DNA from: CALMZY01 sp052033915
Lineage (GTDB): Bacteria; Verrucomicrobiota; Kiritimatiellia; CAIQIC01; JAGNIJ01
Direction: 5' to 3'
Assembly (NCBI GenBank): GCA_052033915.1
Contig: JBPOJF010000013.1
Location: 183,571 to 247,570, forward strand
DNA length: 64,000 bases
Part shown: positions 61,501 to 64,000 of the stretch, piece by piece
Layout of the letters: every line of letters starts with the position of its first letter
Position numbering within the stretch: the first letter of the stretch is position 1
The notes under the pieces: model-generated
Databases searched by the model: none
What the model was told of the DNA's origin: nothing
What the model saw: only the letters and a program-made list of their open reading frames with translations
Translations under genes and position numbers: made by a program

Positions 61501-61768
61501 GCTGAACCTCACCGGCGCCGACATGGTCATTCACTTCGATCCGTGGTGGAACCCCGCCGTTGAAGACCAGGCCACCGACCGCGCGCACCGCATCGGCCAG
61601 ACCCGGAGCGTGTACAGCGTCAAACTCATCACGCGCGGCACGGTCGAGGAGAAGGTTCTCGCGATGCAGAAAAAGAAGCAGACCGTTATTGACGCCACCC
61701 TCGCGCGCGACGAACACGCCGCCACGAAATTGACGTGGGAAGACGTAAAAGACCTGTTAAGCCTCTAA
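58571..61768 (+). CDS. SWIM zinc-finger SNF2/RapA-like helicase
   Basis: A 1065-residue SNF2 ATPase. Near the N terminus CPCRDSQDRGIICSH is a SWIM zinc-finger (CxC...CxH). The middle 400 residues are a bacterial SNF2-associated region. Helicase motifs follow: LADEMGLGKTLQ (Walker A), DEAQH (motif II), LTGTPIENS (III), SLKAGGTGLNL (V) and DQATDRAHRIGQ (VI). Such proteins remodel protein-DNA complexes or RNA polymerase; the exact task is unknown. The ATG at 58571 is used; a GTG two codons upstream is an alternative. No methyltransferase or defence partner is adjacent. Confidence 0.9.
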   Translation: MKFPVTQKMLLDWAGPRVYHDGKTLFEAGAVAQVVYEPPFVRGELSFGNRTLSSQFELQSDGSAENQCPCRDSQDRGIICSHVVAMAMTLIRRQTDPERERKAFEEQRRAARIASVDETKFIRRVRRAAADSIPASLRLVLAKGWQASARAGHIPLHCFAELEGRRIPLDQVDTRRPLLMNEQDDNLMFVLEDISEGPARARLEVSAPDFINLLNLLPGKPLFAEDRAGPIAVNAAKMVSVLRMDLDRENGELILMVHTELPFMDSPSLPVYVVAGRAGWVYEAGHFWPLDRLLPTPLRAIYDKPVCVERPAVPRFLKTELPLIEQHMRVETDVHADLFTIEPGTPKFRLSVRGSPASLAATLYARYNGISIVAGKAEAAGQFALPDPEDLLRYTVRNPAAESLAIGRLAEFGMRGERGDDMTAIVGTREVLNFLGRAVPKLRRKGWKIELAGSVEPFMESLSFAAPVVRVGATDSNGLFDVGFEYEDGQGQSLSEIEIQRAILKGESYLETGGRTILLDTDAIQAARDVFADCASGEGARPGTFSLNGIYSAYVKSSLDALDGIDVEASPAWLERARKQNRGGALEPVPLAPALERTLRPYQKDGVYWFRFLENCGFGGILADEMGLGKTLQTLAWLNLERCLPTARRKPSLIVCPTSLVENWADEAGRFVPSLRVLVLSGAERHEKWDDVKNADLVVTSYALLRRDIEKLKQLEWAAAVLDEAQHIKNRSTQNAVAAKQIKAANRFVLTGTPIENSVSDLWSIMDFLMPGYLGGHEHFRRHYELPIGAGGPESEAAQSKLRRKLHPFLMRRLKKEVARDLPEKIQRIAFCSLTRDQQLVYEKLLEASRRKINDMVMKQGFERSRMEILKTLLRLRQTCCHLDLLKLPDLKSEFPSAKMDLFFELLDEALDGGHRVLVFSQFTSMLAILRAELERRERMYCYIDGATKDRLAAVREFNTNRSIPLFLISLKAGGTGLNLTGADMVIHFDPWWNPAVEDQATDRAHRIGQTRSVYSVKLITRGTVEEKVLAMQKKKQTVIDATLARDEHAATKLTWEDVKDLLSL

Positions 61769-62142
61769 CGGAAGTCCTCTCAACGGCCCAAGACGCCTCC
61801 AAACCGAATTTCAAGCGTTTGAGATTTCGATATCCCACGCCTCATCACGGGTAGGTTCCGAGCGTAGCGAGGTCCTGCGGGGAACGGAGCGCGTGGAGCC
61901 GGACTTTTCGGACCGGAGGCAACGCGGGGGTGCGCCGGTCCTCCGGCGCGGCCTCTGCCGGAGTGAGACCGCAAGGGGGAGACTGGCGCGAAAAATGCCC
62001 CGCCATTTTTCGTGACAGGCTCGGGGTAGAAAGCGGAGCGAGGATAGAGCAGGCAAGGAGAGAAGAGAGACTTGCTGCCAATCATGCGAACATTTAGACG
62101 CAGACCAAACACCTATACACTATCCGTCCACTGCTGACTGGA
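61769..62142. other. Structured non-coding region between the SNF2 helicase and the RHS locus
   Basis: There are 374 bases without a supported gene. It holds two clear hairpins: GCGCCGG-TCCT-CCGGCGC (61932-61949) and CGAAAAATG-(6)-CATTTTTCG (61989-62012). It also has GAGCGTAGCGAGGTCC-type repeats near 61859. It could be a structured RNA, a REP-like repeat or the remnant of an element. Confidence 0.5.
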
Positions 62143-62556
62143 TCAATCCAAATAGAACGATGATATTTTCCGGTCTACCACGCCATTTTCGAAAACTATT
62201 CTACGTATGTGATAACTGCGACTTTCAGGACTCTTGCTCCATGCACTCATTATCCTGCTGCCAACAGGCGACACATCGCTATATGGAACACGAAACCATG
62301 AATCATCCTTCTCAACCCACACGTCCAAAGGCGGACCAAGCAAATCTATGACGTCTGAAAAAAACATTCCACGTTTAATCGACCGAAAAGCGCGATCCGT
62401 GTATTTATCCGCGTACACGGTAGAATCAGCCTCAAGACGACTTAATATCCAACCATCCAGACCATCGAGATGATAAGAATGCAACATCGAAAGAACTGCT
62501 GCGGCAGCAAGAAGAAGAATACATCCCCCATGGAGAATTTTGCGACACCGTCTCAT
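62143..62556 (-). CDS. Small exported BamE-like protein, possible immunity partner of the RHS gene
   Basis: A 137-residue protein with an N-terminal hydrophobic segment (residues 10-27) that could be a signal peptide or anchor. The core RSIKRGMFFSDVIDLLGPPLDVW resembles the SmpA/OmlA (BamE) fold, where a helix pair is followed by LGxP. It lies 33 bases downstream of the RHS gene on the same strand, the usual place for an immunity gene. Its codon use is AT-richer than the housekeeping genes, like the RHS fragment, which suggests acquisition. Immunity is only inferred from position. Confidence 0.6.
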   Translation of the reverse strand: MRRCRKILHGGCILLLAAAAVLSMLHSYHLDGLDGWILSRLEADSTVYADKYTDRAFRSIKRGMFFSDVIDLLGPPLDVWVEKDDSWFRVPYSDVSPVGSRIMSAWSKSPESRSYHIRRIVFENGVVDRKISSFYLD

Positions 62557-62589
62557 TGCTTCACCACTTCCTTTTCTGCCAAGTAATCG

Positions 62590-63834
62590 TCACCCTGGAA
62601 ATGGATTGTAATCTGGTGGCAATGGCTCTGAAGGAACGTCGGGTCTAGGCCAATCGGGATGGTCATCAAAAAAATCGTCGGGAACAGGTCCACCCCCGTA
62701 CCATTGCTTAAACCAAGACCACCAATCGTCACATTGAATAGTCAACTGCCCTTCTCCATCAACCTCGTTGCACTCTGCGCTACAGCCATCAACAATCTTG
62801 ATCGGGTTTCCTCCATCTGGCGGATAGACGCCGTCCACGTCACAGGTCATTCCGGGCGGGCAGTCATACTTCTTATCCTCCTTAACTCCACACGGAAGGT
62901 CATCCTCAGGCTTAAAAGGAATGGGACGATTACAGTTATTGACAAAGGGAGCCAAACCCAGCTTGTCAATAATGGCAACCGGAAGGTTGCGCACAAAGGC
63001 ATAGAGATTCAACCCACCCCGCTCCCTGATCGGATCCCGATTGAGCCACCGTCCGAGCTCCGGGTGATAGAATCTGTAGCCGTAGTAGTACATCTGCATA
63101 GCGGTCGATAGAGCTTCTGTATCCAAGTACTTCGTGCTGAACCGGTATGGGTTCCCGGCCGCCCACGCTCCCGTCATCCGGGTCAGGTTGCCATACGGGT
63201 TATACTCGTAATGCGCCGAAATCGCGCCGTTGGTCATCTCCAACACCTGACCCACGTTTCCATTCCCGTCATATACATACGCCCGGCGATGGGTCGTCGT
63301 TCCCTGTACTGTTGCCATCATCAGCAAACCACCTATTCCACCCGCTCCCTCCCGGCTCTGCGATAAATCCAGCCCCCACACGAAGTTCGTGGTCTGATTC
63401 GCATCGCTCGTTGTCCACTGCTGAATCATGTTCCAACCATCATAAACGAACCGCTGGTCCGCCGCAACCCGCCACACGTTCGTCTGATAACAGTACAATA
63501 CCTTCTGAACGCGGCGGCCCATGTAGTCGTACGTGAACTCCAACTTGTTGGCATTGTTCGTCGGAACCATAGGCTCCACACCCACGAGCCGGTTCTCCGC
63601 ATCCCATGTATAGACCAACCGGTTCGTTCCCTCCACCCAATTTATCATGTTGCCGTCTTCGTCGTATCCGAAGCTCTGCGCTGGATTCGTCGTGGCCGTG
63701 TACTGGTTGAGCGTGTTCGCCCCGTATGTTGTCTTCTGCGCGCCGGCGCTGGAGAACAACCGGTTCCCGATCAGATTATAGTCATAACTGAACTGTTGGC
63801 CGGTTACCGGCTGATTCGTCATCGCCGTGTTCAC
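62590..63834 (-). CDS. RHS repeat protein, C-terminal fragment with variable tip
   Basis: A 414-residue stretch that reads as the end of an RHS/YD-repeat protein: several YDYNLIGNR and YDEDGNM-type YD repeats, then the core-ending NPYGNLTRMTGAW, YYYGYRFYHPELGRWLNRDPI and GGLNLYAFVRNLP. After the core a Cys-, Asp- and Pro-rich tip of about 115 residues follows (CGVKEDKKYDCPPGMTCD), which I do not recognise. Full RHS proteins need a long N-terminal shell and a delivery signal; neither is visible, and a stop codon lies just upstream in frame. It is therefore a 5'-truncated or orphan tip, possibly a pseudogene unless expressed from the GTG at 63834. Confidence 0.7.
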   Translation of the reverse strand: MNTAMTNQPVTGQQFSYDYNLIGNRLFSSAGAQKTTYGANTLNQYTATTNPAQSFGYDEDGNMINWVEGTNRLVYTWDAENRLVGVEPMVPTNNANKLEFTYDYMGRRVQKVLYCYQTNVWRVAADQRFVYDGWNMIQQWTTSDANQTTNFVWGLDLSQSREGAGGIGGLLMMATVQGTTTHRRAYVYDGNGNVGQVLEMTNGAISAHYEYNPYGNLTRMTGAWAAGNPYRFSTKYLDTEALSTAMQMYYYGYRFYHPELGRWLNRDPIRERGGLNLYAFVRNLPVAIIDKLGLAPFVNNCNRPIPFKPEDDLPCGVKEDKKYDCPPGMTCDVDGVYPPDGGNPIKIVDGCSAECNEVDGEGQLTIQCDDWWSWFKQWYGGGPVPDDFFDDHPDWPRPDVPSEPLPPDYNPFPG

Positions 63835-64000
63835 CCCAAGAAACCGCCGTCACCTCGGCGAACCGTCCGAGCTCGTAGTTGCGCTCCCGGAAATCGAGGT
63901 AGTGTTTGACCAGGTCGTCCCACGAGGAAACGGTCGGGAAATCGTCGCCAGAGAAGTTTTGCTCAAGTTGTGCGAGGGATAGCGCCAGCCCGGCGAGCAT
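63782..64000 (-). CDS. Unidentified partial ORF abutting the RHS fragment
   Basis: Seventy-two residues in another frame, cut by the window end. The part before the RHS junction, SSWDDLVKHYLDFRERNYELGRF, is unlike any RHS repeat, while its last 20 codons overlap the RHS gene out of frame. It may be the 3' end of an unrelated gene whose tail was replaced by RHS sequence. Its true start may lie outside the window. Confidence 0.35.
   Translation of the reverse strand: MLAGLALSLAQLEQNFSGDDFPTVSSWDDLVKHYLDFRERNYELGRFAEVTAVSWGEHGDDESAGNRPTVQL

Overview
The window is a GC-rich bacterial chromosome segment carrying the dnaA-dnaN replication-start region. It probably comes from the PVC superphylum, with Kiritimatiellota or Verrucomicrobiota-like bacteria the best guess. 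The clues are prepilin-like proteins with an H-X9-DG motif, a PEP-CTERM surface protein, an FHA-DUF4388 protein, a kinase fused to leucine-rich repeats and a lectin domain, a MurA with Asp in place of the usual Cys, and two families of tiny dispersed repeats that run through genes as well as between them. Taxonomy is inference; no rRNA gene is present.

Layout. 1-14.6 kb: FHA-DUF4388 protein, MATE exporter, Kef-type antiporter, an integral membrane protein next to queA, a prepilin-like protein, murA, an alpha/beta hydrolase with an M24 peptidase, dnaA, a candidate origin, dnaN, tRNA-Gln and sixA. 14.6-18 kb: a consensus-like promoter, a cobalamin riboswitch with a terminator platform, and three surface or secreted proteins (PEP-CTERM beta-propeller, a VFENAF-type secreted protein, an H-X9-DG pseudopilin). 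18-21.4 kb: three GT4 glycosyltransferases. 21.5-31.9 kb: rplU-rpmA, obgE-yqeY, tRNA-Val, the kinase-LRR-lectin protein, a DUF503 protein, gnd-maf, rsmB and a 3D-domain protein. 32-39.7 kb, minus strand: an ebo cluster (eboB, two extra envelope proteins, eboC, eboF, eboD, eboE) followed by a pdxB-like gene. 39.8-48.3 kb: a UVR-motif protein, gcvT-gcvPA-gcvPB, an M48 lipoprotein protease, a LacI regulator and a polyprenyl-phosphate sugar transferase. 48.4-56.8 kb: one giant secreted protein joining a GH13 alpha-amylase, calcium-binding type repeats and a GH57-like domain. 57-61.8 kb: HAD phosphatase, ubiE/menG and a SWIM-SNF2 helicase. 61.8-64 kb: a structured non-coding stretch, then a more AT-rich RHS C-terminal fragment with a small downstream gene that could be its immunity partner.

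The two strongest candidates for an undescribed system are the B12-riboswitch-controlled surface cluster (14.6-17.9 kb), which has no btuB or known transporter beside it, and the ebo cluster (32-39.7 kb). The latter lacks eboA here, gains two translationally coupled envelope genes, and runs into pdxB. In Nostoc, ebo genes are linked to moving a pathway precursor to the periplasm, so the added lipoprotein and anchored protein fit a trafficking role.

The dispersed repeats are also notable. One is a palindrome of the form TTTTCCAA-N3-TTGGAAAA, often present as two copies about 31 bp apart centre to centre. The other is a set of short tandem phrases such as TCCAAGG/TCCAAAG. Both occur inside or at the ends of real genes, where they add codons or provide stop codons.
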